Assembly: GCA_022825665.1 (NCBI GenBank)
Contig: JAJDWI010000022.1
Location: 1-57,194, forward strand
Origin: Candidatus Poribacteria bacterium
Lineage (GTDB): Bacteria; Poribacteria; WGA-4E; WGA-3G
Direction: 5' to 3'
Length of the DNA stretch: 57,194 bases
The position numbers and the translations under genes are program-made. Below, piece by piece: positions 46,053-55,090 of the stretch. A model generated the notes under the pieces. It had not been told where the DNA came from. It made no database searches and was given only the letters and a program-made list of their open reading frames with translations. The first letter of the stretch is position 1; each line of letters begins with the position of its first letter.

Positions 46053-47054
46053 TCACTTTATAATGGATAGTGTTTTTTGAATTTTCTGATTAAAATCACC
46101 GGATGTTGTTTTAAAGCTTATAGTTACTGTTATGTTTTGGGTAGGAATTTCTGCATCAGTACTGAATCCCATTGCTCTTGTATGTTTTGATCCTTGTGGT
46201 ATATTACCGATATTGAATTCCCAATGATCAAAGTTGCGATTAGAACTTGCTGTTGTAGCAGTGAGATCTGTTAGTCCGGTTTCACCCATATTTTCCACTG
46301 TGATTATCAATATTGCTCTTTCACCTGCACGTATTGAGTTTTCAACCCATTCTGCGTTTATTTTAACTTTTGGACTGGGAAGGTCAAGTATCGGTGCAAT
46401 GTAGTCCCGTCTATACGGTATTCCTCTATCCTCCATAGAAACTCGGAACTTAAGCTTATCAACATTCTGTAAATATGATAGATTTCCAATGTCAGACAGA
46501 AATTCCTTGATGACTATTTCCTCATTCCCTGTCAATGTTGTATAATTTTTTCCAATGTCAGCATGGTTAGGTAGTTCAATACGATATGGATGACCAATAA
46601 GTGGCTTACTATTGAGTTTTTTCTTATATTGATCAAATGGATATGCAAATGTCCAATAGAGTAAAATATCGACTGGAACACCAATAAACACTCCCCATTC
46701 CCACCATTCCATTCCGTACCAATCGAAAGTATCATCTGTAAAATCAAATGTATTATCGTGGTCCCAATTGTCGTAAAATACTAAACCCCATATTCCCACA
46801 GCAGCAAGACCTACACCGAGATCGGTATACGTTATCTTAGGTTTATATATGGCATAGGGTTGATGTGTTAAGTTAATACTCAGGCTGCGGGTTGATGGAT
46901 TATAATCAAGTTGGAAATCCAATTTTAAATCAGTTTTATTAATTTTTTTGACCCCTTCCATCATACGGGTTTGGGTTATACGAGCAACTGAACACCCCAT
47001 GACATTAATAATAATAAACACACTTAGCATGAATAAAAGCAATATTTGTTTCAT
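46053..47054 (-). CDS. Lipoprotein of unknown function upstream of the caspase gene
   Basis: 333 residues. The lipobox NVMGCS (Cys at about 21) is followed by a region with two hydrophobic stretches (LGVGLAAVGIWGLVFY and WGVFIGVPVDILLYWTFA, about 80-135) that may be membrane helices. The C-terminal 100 residues look like a CARDB-type Ig fold (VENSIRAGERAILIITVENMG). AAGGAA precedes the ATG. It is 58 bases upstream of the caspase gene, which has its own promoter. Function unknown; association is by position. Confidence 0.6.
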   Translation of the reverse strand: MKQILLLFMLSVFIIINVMGCSVARITQTRMMEGVKKINKTDLKLDFQLDYNPSTRSLSINLTHQPYAIYKPKITYTDLGVGLAAVGIWGLVFYDNWDHDNTFDFTDDTFDWYGMEWWEWGVFIGVPVDILLYWTFAYPFDQYKKKLNSKPLIGHPYRIELPNHADIGKNYTTLTGNEEIVIKEFLSDIGNLSYLQNVDKLKFRVSMEDRGIPYRRDYIAPILDLPSPKVKINAEWVENSIRAGERAILIITVENMGETGLTDLTATTASSNRNFDHWEFNIGNIPQGSKHTRAMGFSTDAEIPTQNITVTISFKTTSGDFNQKIQKTLSIIK

Positions 47055-47068
47055 TTATTTTCCTTTTA

Positions 47069-47272
47069 CTATTTTTTACACCAACTTGCAAGTTTATTTG
47101 CAAAGATACTAATCAACTCACCCAACATCAGATACCTAAAATGACTTCCAAGGTGACAAGCAGGCGGATTTTCAACCGCAATATCTACTTGATGACATGC
47201 GTGTATCAGTTTCTTGTCATCTGTTGCAAGGATGTTAGGATCACGGGAAAGTTTGAAAGTCATGTGAGACAA
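47069..47272 (-). pseudogene. Possible PIN-domain gene remnant
   Basis: A short frame contains NILATDDKKLIHACHQVDIAVENP, which resembles the C-terminal part of VapC/PIN nucleases. Upstream in another frame, AVDPTLVSHDFQ could be the continuation, suggesting a frameshifted relic. The N-terminal catalytic region is not seen. Weak call. Confidence 0.3.
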
Positions 47273-47820
47273 GGGTAGGATCTACAGCATAAGGGGTTCC
47301 TATTTTGAGTTTCTCAGTATATCTACCTCTTCATATAAACATCGGAAAAGTATACCATATCCTAAGGCAGTTTTCAATGGAATAAGTGACTTTAGAAATC
47401 GGCTGAATCCTCATCCTAAATTCCGTTGTCATTGTTTTGGTAGAACAATCCGAATTTTCAGAGTCATTCTTGACTAAATAAGTCATAATTACCCTGTAAA
47501 ACCATACAGGATATAGATTATTGGCACATCATAAAATTGTGAAATTTTCCGCTTGACTCTGAAAACTCTGAATCTATAGACTGTAAGTAATGCAAATATA
47601 ATCATATCAAAAAGGGTCTCCTTCTGGCACACAATACTATTCATTAATCGAACTCACGTTATATATTATTCTCAATACAGATTTCGCATTCAGTCTGCAC
47701 TTGCACGATACTGTGCTGCTTTAAAGTCAGAATGCACATAATTGTGCATTCTGGTGTTGTATCAAAAGAGAATCCTAATCTAAAACAGTTACATATTTGG
47801 CACAAATATTGCTGAATTGC
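47273..47820. other. Gene-free spacer with two inverted repeats
   Basis: TTTTCAGAGTCA (47455-47466) and TGACTCTGAAAA (47554-47565) are perfect inverted 12-mers. CAGAATGCACA-TAAT-TGTGCATTCTG (47728-47753) is an 11-bp hairpin. No gene is seen. Confidence 0.5.
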
Positions 47821-47829
47821 TGGTATAAT
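47821..47829 (+). promoter_or_regulatory. Extended -10 promoter of the lectin-domain gene
   Basis: TGGTATAAT, the same extended -10 form as at 7693-7701. The expected start is near 47836, before an AGAACTTACGCA relic and the Shine-Dalgarno of the next gene. Confidence 0.45.
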
Positions 47830-47882
47830 TGACAAAACAAATATATCACTTGCAGAACTTACGCAATCGGAGGTATTATCTT

Positions 47883-49943
47883 GTGTTCCATTCATACTAT
47901 ACACATATATTGATATTCCTAACGAGTCTCATACTATTATGGGCATTACCTTCTCAAAGTCTCGCTGAGTCCTTTTCTGGACGTGTTGTTGACGAAGAAG
48001 GCAATCCTGTTGCAAATGTTACAGTATCCCTTAGAGATATAAACCTCAATGCAACGGCACTATCTAAAACAGATGATAAAGGCACATTCTCAATAACCAC
48101 GACCAATTCTCCAGTGGTATTGACATTACATCCTCAGAGAAAAACAGAATATTTTATTCGGAAGGTTGATATATCAGGACTAATCTTATATCCCGACCAA
48201 CATGTAAATACTAATGAATTTTCAATATTTACAATTGTTGAAGGAGCAGAAATAAAAGATGTTGAGATTACAGTACGTAAGCGAATACAAATCAGAGGAC
48301 GTGTTCTTAACCAAGATGGCACACCATTGAAAAATATCACGGTAGAAGTAAGATTCAATGGTCATTCATTAAATGGGGAACGGATTCGTAATTGGGCAAC
48401 AAAGACCGACCTTGATGCTGAGGGGTACTTTGAAGAATATGTTAATCATCCAGGAATATATACGGTATCGGTAATACATCAAGCTCAGATAGCTACAGCA
48501 GATGAATTACATATTACAAAAGAAAATGACCTGCCTAATCTTGTGTTGATGCTTGGTGGGATAACTAATGTAAAGAACAATAATATCAGTGTCAGTCAAG
48601 TACCACTTGTAGTTAAACAACCTGAACTTCCTGAACAACCTCCTGCTATTCCTCCTGATACTGCAACAGAATCAAAGGAAAAATCAACATTGTCTGGACA
48701 TGTCGTTGATACAGATGGGAACGTTATCTCAGAGACAAAATTAGCCTTACAACCTATGCATTTCAAACACGGTATGGTTTTACCTGAGACTGAATTTTTT
48801 AATACAGGTAATGTCTCGGAATCTCGAATACCTCGTTCCACTATAAATTCACAAGTCAATTCATCGGGAACATTCTCATTCAACAATATTGAGTCTGGAC
48901 TACTTCAACTATTCATTGTATCTGAGGATTCCTCCTTTGATACTGACAATATCACATCACGACGACAGATTCTATCCCACTTAGATTCTGAATATGATAT
49001 GCAGTCTATTAAGATTGGACAATTGATTTTTGAAAACATAGTAGTTAATCCACGATTTTCCTTAAAGCAATTTATATTTGCTATTAAACCTGGGGTAACT
49101 ATTGAAAACGTGGAAATCACCGTCAAAAAACGAATACGAATAAGTGGTAAAATTGTCTACGCAAATGCATCGCCTGTTAAAGATAAATTGGTAAAGTTAA
49201 GAGTAAAAGAACCACAGAATAGAGAACTTGGACCAATTCGGTTAGGGGATGCGGATGGCTATACATTAAATAGAGAAATACGGACAAATAATAACGGAGA
49301 TTTTTCAATATTTGTTCAAAACCAAGGTGATTATTTTTTCCACGTTGAACACATAGTCCTTTCTGCAAAAGCAGGACCAATTGCGGTCAAAGATAAAGAA
49401 CAACAGAATGAATTGATATTGCAACTTAATGGTACAATAATTTTTCCAGATACTCCTAAAGAAGAAATACAACCAGATGAACCAGGATTTTCTGCCGATG
49501 AGCAAATACATGATGTGTGGGTCGTAAACCCAACAAACGGACATTCATACAAATTAATCACATGTGAAGATTGGTTTGACGCACATCGACAAGCAACACA
49601 AAACGGGGCACATCTACTCGCAATAAACGATGAAGCTGAACATAAATGGATTATGGAACTGTATGGTAGTGGATTCTTCTGGATTGGACTCAATGATTTG
49701 GATAAAGAGGGCGAGTGGCAGTGGGATGGTGGTGAACCAATTACCTACGAACATTGGGAATCAAACGAACTCTTTCCAGACATCACACTAACAGATGAAG
49801 AAAAAGATTACGCAGTCATGAACCTAAATGGTGCTTGGCAACAAACGGCACCGCAGGCTACCATCTGGATTATGACGCGTCAAGCAATAATTGAGAATGA
49901 TGGACGACTTACCACAATAAAAACGAATGCCATACCTGAATAA
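47883..49943 (+). CDS. Exported CnaB/carboxypeptidase-regulatory-like protein with C-type lectin domain
   Basis: 686 residues from GTG 47883, which has CGGAGG nine bases upstream; a TTG at 47829 in the same frame would put the promoter inside the gene. Signal peptide to about residue 29 (LPSQSLA-E). Three beta-sandwich modules of the carboxypeptidase-regulatory/CnaB type follow (SGRVVDEEGNPVANVTVSL, RGRVLNQDGTPLKNITVEV, SGHVVDTDGNVISETKL), plus a further related one. The last 150 residues are a C-type lectin fold: EDWFDAHRQATQNGAHLLAI, FFWIGLNDLDKEGEWQWDGG and EPITYEHW. Surface glycan binding is likely. Confidence 0.8.
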   Translation: MFHSYYTHILIFLTSLILLWALPSQSLAESFSGRVVDEEGNPVANVTVSLRDINLNATALSKTDDKGTFSITTTNSPVVLTLHPQRKTEYFIRKVDISGLILYPDQHVNTNEFSIFTIVEGAEIKDVEITVRKRIQIRGRVLNQDGTPLKNITVEVRFNGHSLNGERIRNWATKTDLDAEGYFEEYVNHPGIYTVSVIHQAQIATADELHITKENDLPNLVLMLGGITNVKNNNISVSQVPLVVKQPELPEQPPAIPPDTATESKEKSTLSGHVVDTDGNVISETKLALQPMHFKHGMVLPETEFFNTGNVSESRIPRSTINSQVNSSGTFSFNNIESGLLQLFIVSEDSSFDTDNITSRRQILSHLDSEYDMQSIKIGQLIFENIVVNPRFSLKQFIFAIKPGVTIENVEITVKKRIRISGKIVYANASPVKDKLVKLRVKEPQNRELGPIRLGDADGYTLNREIRTNNNGDFSIFVQNQGDYFFHVEHIVLSAKAGPIAVKDKEQQNELILQLNGTIIFPDTPKEEIQPDEPGFSADEQIHDVWVVNPTNGHSYKLITCEDWFDAHRQATQNGAHLLAINDEAEHKWIMELYGSGFFWIGLNDLDKEGEWQWDGGEPITYEHWESNELFPDITLTDEEKDYAVMNLNGAWQQTAPQATIWIMTRQAIIENDGRLTTIKTNAIPE

Positions 49944-50076
49944 AGAGTTAAATCCAATTATTTGCATAGTTTCTAACCATACCGCCATTATGCATACTAT
50001 AGATTAGAATGAGGTGCAAAATCCTTGTATGTGTAACCTAAAATCTACTCTTAAATGTCATAATCACATTCTTAAG

Positions 50077-50106
50077 TTGACAACATTGAATTCATCATGT
50101 TATACT
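50077..50106 (+). promoter_or_regulatory. Sigma70-type promoter of the CBM9-like gene
   Basis: TTGACA at 50077-50082 and TATACT at 50101-50106, spacer 18. The gene start at 50141 has AGGAGG. Confidence 0.55.
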
Positions 50107-50140
50107 TATTTTCAATATAGTCCACAGGAGGAATCATAAA

Positions 50141-50845
50141 GTGCGAAAACAGATTCTTTTGATGAGTGTACTGATGTTAATAGTTGTGTCCTTTGCTACA
50201 GGACATCTAATCGATGAGAAACTTGAAAACTTTCAATATAACGCTGAACTTGTTTCTGTTGCACCTATCGTTGATGGATATCTGGATGACCCGGTCTGGG
50301 AAGATATATTACCAGCAAAACTAAACCAAGAGATCATTACAGGACAGAAATGGCAGGATGAATACGATTTCACAGGATCTTTCAAAGCCGTCTGGCGTAG
50401 TGGGTTCCTTTATGTCGCAATAAAAATACAAGATGATCAATTTGAAAAACATCAATCTAAACTTTTTAGAGAAGATCGGCTAATCCTCCATGTTGACGAG
50501 TATCATTTTCACGGTAAAGATGACATGCATCGTTATGAAATTCCAGTTGGAATTGAGGAAAACGCGTTAAAATCATCTTTAACTTCTGTTGCTTGGGCAA
50601 ATGATGGACAAACATGTGAACTAAGATTTAGGCTTGGAAATGTCGCATCAAAAGACAATACCATCGGTTTTGGTATATCCTATACCGATGTCGATAATGG
50701 ACAAATCCAAAATAAGATCGCATGGGCACCCCATGACTATACGCAAGAAAACCCTTATCTACCCGATCTCGTTTTCACAGCAAGAATTAATCCAAATGCT
50801 CAGCAGAAATTAATCCGATGGGGGCAAATTAAGAGACTCTACTAA
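50141..50845 (+). CDS. Exported CBM9/DOMON-like protein with WGxIK C-terminal tag
   Basis: 234 residues: signal peptide (about 1-21), then a single domain with the family-9 carbohydrate-binding pattern: VAPIVDGYLDDPVWED, FKAVWRSGFLYVAIKIQDDQ, RLILHVDEYHFHGKDD and IGFGISYTDVDNG. Family domains bind cellulose/xylan ends or heme-like ligands; the ligand here is unknown. The last residues QQKLIRWGQIKRLY are a divergent member of the shared C-terminal motif. The start is GTG with a strong AGGAGG. Confidence 0.75.
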   Translation: MRKQILLMSVLMLIVVSFATGHLIDEKLENFQYNAELVSVAPIVDGYLDDPVWEDILPAKLNQEIITGQKWQDEYDFTGSFKAVWRSGFLYVAIKIQDDQFEKHQSKLFREDRLILHVDEYHFHGKDDMHRYEIPVGIEENALKSSLTSVAWANDGQTCELRFRLGNVASKDNTIGFGISYTDVDNGQIQNKIAWAPHDYTQENPYLPDLVFTARINPNAQQKLIRWGQIKRLY

Positions 50846-50855
50846 TAACATATCA

Positions 50856-50904
50856 GGGCAATTCCAACATATACAGGTGAATGAATATGCTGGGATTGCC
50901 CTTT
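50856..50904 (+). terminator. Hairpin after the CBM9-like gene
   Basis: GGGCAATTCCAACATAT (50856-50872) pairs with ATATGCTGGGATTGCCC (50885-50901) with small mismatches and is followed by TTT. The T-tract is short. Confidence 0.5.
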
Positions 50905-50919
50905 AACATTGGGTGAAAT

Positions 50920-51099
50920 GTGTATTACATTGGAAAAACATTAGAACTTATGGGAATTGCCTGTTTAGGAGCTGCGTTGTATTTAGGTTTGTTCAATCCG
51001 TATGGGTATAGTGAAGCTAAGGCAATGGGTGTTGAAATGGGTTTCTTGGCACTCGGAGTCATTGTCTTTTTTGTTGGAAGACTTATAGAAAAACAATAA
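50920..51099 (+). CDS. Small two-helix membrane protein
   Basis: A 59-residue frame from GTG 50920: helix 1 is LELMGIACLGAALYLGLF and helix 2 is GFLALGVIVFFVGRLI, joined by a short loop (NPYGYSEAKAMGVE). The end is charged (EKQ). GGGTG lies five bases upstream of the start. The hydrophobic pattern, Gly spacing and intact frame support a real gene. Function unknown. Confidence 0.55.
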   Translation: MYYIGKTLELMGIACLGAALYLGLFNPYGYSEAKAMGVEMGFLALGVIVFFVGRLIEKQ

Positions 51100-51174
51100 T
51101 AGATACATTCATCACAAAATACAGACATATATCCTACCTTCGTTGTATTGATAATCCTTATTTTATAATAATTC

Positions 51175-51328
51175 AGGACTTACGCAAAAGTGGTAGGCGG
51201 GGAATGCTAAAAAGCATTCATACCGTTGATTTGGTGCTTTGTAAGCGCGCTGGAAACCCAGAATTCTGCTAAAAAATACACCATTTTAGTCATAATTATT
51301 GAAAAATCGTGAAAAGTGCGTAAGTCCT
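51175..51328. mobile_element. 154-bp MITE with AGGACTTACGCA terminal inverted repeats
   Basis: AGGACTTACGCA at 51175-51186 and its reverse complement at 51317-51328. AATAATT occurs on both sides (51167-51173 and 51329-51335; one extra C on the left), a likely target duplication. An internal hairpin GAATGCT-AAAA-AGCATTC lies at 51202-51219. It is non-coding. A one-mismatch copy of the end sits at about 47855. It abuts the 3' end of the DUF1573 gene. Confidence 0.65.
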
Positions 51329-51337
51329 AATAATTTT

Positions 51338-52399
51338 TCAATCACTATCAGACGTTGATGTTGGTGTGTCAGTTTGATTTGTGTTGATATAACCATATAT
51401 GGGAATGTGTACAGGGATAATTGATGTATTGATAGTGAGTTCTTCACGCAACAACTCAGGTGATTGTGGTACCTGCCAAGACACCTTGAAATGTCTAACA
51501 TAATATGGGGAAACTGTCTCAGTCTTATTGTTATCGTTAATCTCAACAACATTTATATTGTCCGGAACTTGTATGTCTAATACATCAAATATCGATTGAG
51601 AATTTAGTGTGAATCTTAGGGACGGTGTAGAATCTGCATTTACTACCCCAAAATTTAGACTTTCAGGTTTTGCGATTATTGGTGCTACAAATTTTCCAAC
51701 AATCGGCAATGTTAATGTCCGATCATTTGGAAAAGCAATAGATAACAAGGCTGAAATGAGTTCGTTTTGTTTCCAATCATTTTTGGTTGCACGCATCTGT
51801 ATTGAAAGTATGTAGTAATCTGTATCTTCATCTGATAATATATTCCAAGTCAGCGTCGGATGTTCTGACGGTAGGAGGCGAATATCTTGGTGGTTTAGCG
51901 GTTCGTTGACATGTAGTTTCACTTGCTTTTCATACGATGTTTCAGGAAGTATCTCACCGAAATCGCACACCTCTGCACTGAGTGATGCAAATCGCTTTGC
52001 TTTTGCAACTATAGTAAAATAAACTTGTGGGGTTTTAATACTGTCTGTATAAAGAATTGCTGTGGCAGGAAGCACATCATCAGGCAAATATTCAGGATTC
52101 AGTATAACCTTGAATGTTGCGTCTGAATCTGCTGCAATTATCCTCGGACCTTCCATCTCAACATAAACACTTCCAGTTTGTATATTAACTATATTGACCG
52201 GACGTTTACCAGTGTTTTTTACCAAAACGGTTTTTGTTACTTGTCCCTTCCATTCAGGAACAATTCCAAAGTCAATTCTCGTTTGATCAAGCATTATCTC
52301 TCCCGATATAACTTGATGATTATTGACTAAAAATATTATCAATCCAGAGATCAACAAACTTGGAATGATAATTGTCGTGAGAATTGTGCGTTTTGACAT
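51338..52399 (-). CDS. DUF1573-type exported/anchored protein
   Basis: 353 residues with an N-terminal membrane segment (about 6-25, TIIIPSLLISGLIIFLV). Repeated Ig-like DUF1573-type domains follow; the first has DFGIVPEWKGQVTKTVLVKNTGKRPVNI at about 43-70, later units SAEVCDFGEILPETSYEKQV and LNFGVVNADSTPSLRF. These folds are extracytoplasmic and of unknown function. No clear Shine-Dalgarno. A MITE lies ten bases past the stop codon. Confidence 0.75.
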   Translation of the reverse strand: MSKRTILTTIIIPSLLISGLIIFLVNNHQVISGEIMLDQTRIDFGIVPEWKGQVTKTVLVKNTGKRPVNIVNIQTGSVYVEMEGPRIIAADSDATFKVILNPEYLPDDVLPATAILYTDSIKTPQVYFTIVAKAKRFASLSAEVCDFGEILPETSYEKQVKLHVNEPLNHQDIRLLPSEHPTLTWNILSDEDTDYYILSIQMRATKNDWKQNELISALLSIAFPNDRTLTLPIVGKFVAPIIAKPESLNFGVVNADSTPSLRFTLNSQSIFDVLDIQVPDNINVVEINDNNKTETVSPYYVRHFKVSWQVPQSPELLREELTINTSIIPVHIPIYGYINTNQTDTPTSTSDSD

Positions 52400-52591
52400 A
52401 GACTTAATCTGTTTAATAGAAAAATAAAGAATTATAGTATATCTTACCTATCCCGTTTTGACTACAGAAATATAGATGTCTGTAGTTTGAATGTTTAGTT
52501 TAACTTATACTAAGTCCGGACTACAGTCCATTTACAATTACAGAATACTTGACTCCTGTAATGGCAAACAGTATACTATGTAAGATAAGGA

Positions 52592-53326
52592 ATGAAAATG
52601 CGAACGCAACGAATCTGTCTTTGGTCAGGACCTCGGAATATATCGACTGCCTTAATGTATGCCTTCGGACAACGAAGCGATACCGAAATCATTGATGAAC
52701 CATTATATGCACATTACCTACATGTTACTGGAACAATGCATCCTGGTCGTGAAGAGGTAATGACATCAATGCAGACCGACGGTGCTGATGTGATACGTGA
52801 TGTTATCTTTGGTCCCTGTGCAATGCCTGTGCTATTCATGAAGCAGATGGCGCACCATCTCGTTGATATTGACAGATCATTCATGCAGAAAACAGTTAAT
52901 ATTTTTCTAATCCGAGACCCGAAAGAGATGTTACCTTCATTAACGAAAGTCATCGGGATTCCTACTTTGTCGGATACCGGTTTGAAAATCCAAGCCGAAT
53001 TGTATACAGAATTGCAAGGAATGGGTCAATCGCCACCTATAATAGATTCACGTGAACTGTTGTTATCCCCGAAGAATGTATTATCTAAGTTGTGTGAGCG
53101 GTTAGGGCTTCTGTTTGAGGAGTCTATGTTGTCATGGGAAAAGGGTGGACATCCATCGGATGGTGTTTGGGCACCGTACTGGTATCAGAATGTGCATCGG
53201 AGTGAAGGCTTTGTACCGTATCAACCTAAACAAGAACCATTTCCAAATGAGTTAGATGGTATCTTGTCTGAATGTTTGCCATATTATGAGTTATTACGTG
53301 ATGATGCGATATGTAGCGATTCGTAG
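52592..53326 (+). CDS. Sulfotransferase-family protein
   Basis: 244 residues. The N-terminus RICLWSGPRNISTALMYAFG is the PAPS-phosphate loop used by this branch of sulfotransferases. A second region, FLIRDPKEMLPSLTKV, matches the 3'-phosphate-binding strand and helix. The C-terminal half contains WEKGGHPSDGVWAPYWYQNV, common in these proteins. It would transfer sulfate from PAPS to an alcohol or amine; acceptor unknown. A TATACT lies about 20 bases upstream of the start. Confidence 0.78.
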   Translation: MKMRTQRICLWSGPRNISTALMYAFGQRSDTEIIDEPLYAHYLHVTGTMHPGREEVMTSMQTDGADVIRDVIFGPCAMPVLFMKQMAHHLVDIDRSFMQKTVNIFLIRDPKEMLPSLTKVIGIPTLSDTGLKIQAELYTELQGMGQSPPIIDSRELLLSPKNVLSKLCERLGLLFEESMLSWEKGGHPSDGVWAPYWYQNVHRSEGFVPYQPKQEPFPNELDGILSECLPYYELLRDDAICSDS

Positions 53327-53365
53327 GATTAGTTGTGTAGACATTTTATATAAGGCGAAGCATTT

Positions 53366-53866
53366 TTAAATCATTGTTCCATTTCCCATCACATGTTGGA
53401 TCAAAGAGTCCATCCCATATCCATGTTGTGATGAAAAGACGACTCCTACACTTGCTAACACCAAAATTAAATCTATAACAACGATAATCCAATTTGGTGT
53501 TGTCGCAACTGAAAGACCAATTTTATCTAATAGACTAAATAGTATATTGCCACAACCACAATCAACAATTGGTTGTTCTCGCAACAATACAATTACCAAT
53601 GCCACCGAAAATATCAGAAAAATTAACGCAGACAGGATACCTGCCCCACGTGAAAAATATCCAATAATCAACGTCATACCCAACGTTATTTCTGATGAGA
53701 CTATTAGATAACTCGACGGTTTAACAAGCCCTAAAGGTAGGATTTGGTAGGCAGCTACATCAGCAATGAATACACTGAAACTCGTCAGTTTAGCAATTCC
53801 AGCAAAAAGCAATATTGCCCCAAGGAATATTCTGAGAACCGTTATCAATAGACTTTGTATAGTCAT
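53366..53866 (-). CDS. MauE/DoxX-family membrane protein
   Basis: 166 residues with four predicted helices (about 8-25, 47-64, 72-92, 128-146). Helix 1 is ILLFAGIAKLTSF, as in MauE/DoxX proteins, and a conserved DCGCG loop with two Cys sits between helices 3 and 4. Such proteins are linked to disulfide or redox chemistry across the membrane. ATGA overlap with the rhodanese gene couples translation. A redox pair with the rhodanese is inferred. Confidence 0.75.
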   Translation of the reverse strand: MTIQSLLITVLRIFLGAILLFAGIAKLTSFSVFIADVAAYQILPLGLVKPSSYLIVSSEITLGMTLIIGYFSRGAGILSALIFLIFSVALVIVLLREQPIVDCGCGNILFSLLDKIGLSVATTPNWIIVVIDLILVLASVGVVFSSQHGYGMDSLIQHVMGNGTMI

Positions 53867-54369
53867 TCGGTTTCCAACGGATATTCAAATGCCTGCCAAC
53901 CTTTGATTCCACGCGGGAAAAATCGGACGTTTTGGTAACCTCGTCCCAACAACACTTCCATCAACTGATGTGCATTGGGACAATATATATTTCCACAATA
54001 TGTGATTATAGGTGTTTCTTTATCGGTAGGTAGCATTTTTAAATATGGTATAATACGGTTAATTGGGACATTTACTGCACCTGGAATGTGTCCCTGTCTA
54101 TAGTTTGCCGCAGAACGCGCATCAACGAATATCACCTCTCCACCTTTCCATATTTCATACACTTCAGGGAATTCAACTTGAAGTGTTGGATTCCCTAAGG
54201 TTTTGGATGTTGATGAAATAAGTCCAAATCTATCAATTCCCCAAAGTGTTAATGCACCAAACACAACCCAAACACAGACAATCAGTATTTCTTTTAATAT
54301 GTGTCGCAAAACATTGTTGTCAGAATAGTTTGGTAATTTGACATTAGATTGTTTTGAATTGTTACGCAT
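53863..54369 (-). CDS. Membrane-anchored rhodanese-like protein
   Basis: About 168 residues from ATG 54369. A single membrane helix lies at about residues 25-45 (EILIVCVWVVFGALTLWG). The rhodanese fold has VIFVDARSAANYRQGHIPGAVN, and the active-site loop TYCGNIYCPNAHQL contains the catalytic Cys. It could carry persulfide or act in sulfur/redox transfer outside the cytoplasm. TAATG overlap with the upstream gene and ATGA overlap with the MauE-like gene show a tightly coupled operon. Confidence 0.82.
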   Translation of the reverse strand: MRNNSKQSNVKLPNYSDNNVLRHILKEILIVCVWVVFGALTLWGIDRFGLISSTSKTLGNPTLQVEFPEVYEIWKGGEVIFVDARSAANYRQGHIPGAVNVPINRIIPYLKMLPTDKETPIITYCGNIYCPNAHQLMEVLLGRGYQNVRFFPRGIKGWQAFEYPLETE

Positions 54370-55085
54370 TAGTTTCTTTTTAGCTGTGCCCAAGATGATG
54401 TTACTTTTGCCTTGGGGGTTACGTTTAGACCAGAAATAGTAAAGGAATCAACCCATCCTTTTCCAATCCACTGATTTGCTATATTAATGCCTTCAACTAC
54501 AAATCCAAGGATGTCAACTTTATTGAAGTTTCGGTCTCGGAATTTTGCACGGAATTCGCCATCCGCGAAAAGAAGAAAGAGTCCAGAGTTAAAGTGTAAC
54601 TCCATCTCTGACAATTTGTCTGTATCCCAGCGAGTACGAGGTTCACGTGATAATCTACTATGAAAGGGATGGCTACTCCCCTTACCGTCAAAACGACGAG
54701 GCGTAATTTCATCTGTAAAGAAGACATAAAAGAACGGATCTTCCGCTTGTGTATCTGGAAAACGACGACCTACGCAGAAACCGATACGTATCTTATCACC
54801 ACCAATATCCTTTATTTTAATACTAAAATCACGGTAAGGCGTAGGAAATGCCGTAAGTTGATATAAATCGTATTGAACTGCCCAATCTCTATTTACATCA
54901 ATTCGTAAGAAACCATCTGCGACTTTCCATACATCATCGTGTCCAACAATTCTCCATGCATCTGGATTTTCAGCATCAAAATCATCATGCCAAGTTTCCG
55001 CAGATACAAGAAAAATAGAACCAATTGAAGTAATAATAAGAATCAAATTTACTAATAAAGTGATACTGAAACTTCTATTCTGCAT
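54369..55085 (-). CDS. Exported DUF1080-like protein with C-terminal tag (paralogue 2)
   Basis: About 238 residues from ATG 55085: a signal peptide ending LVSA-ETW, then a concanavalin-like sandwich (WHDDFDAENPDAWRIVG, DIGGDKIRIGFCVGRRF). It is clearly paralogous to the gene at 55852 (same order of DIGGDK/ENIGGND, DIIGFV/DILGFV and ISGL). The C-terminus AKVTSSWAQLKRN belongs to the shared motif. It is coupled to the rhodanese gene by TAATG. Confidence 0.75.
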   Translation of the reverse strand: MQNRSFSITLLVNLILIITSIGSIFLVSAETWHDDFDAENPDAWRIVGHDDVWKVADGFLRIDVNRDWAVQYDLYQLTAFPTPYRDFSIKIKDIGGDKIRIGFCVGRRFPDTQAEDPFFYVFFTDEITPRRFDGKGSSHPFHSRLSREPRTRWDTDKLSEMELHFNSGLFLLFADGEFRAKFRDRNFNKVDILGFVVEGINIANQWIGKGWVDSFTISGLNVTPKAKVTSSWAQLKRN

Positions 55086-55090
55086 TGTTT

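Noticed and set aside
48100-49943. Diversity-generating retroelement variable region in the C-type lectin gene
   Set aside because: No reverse transcriptase and no template repeat were seen in the window.
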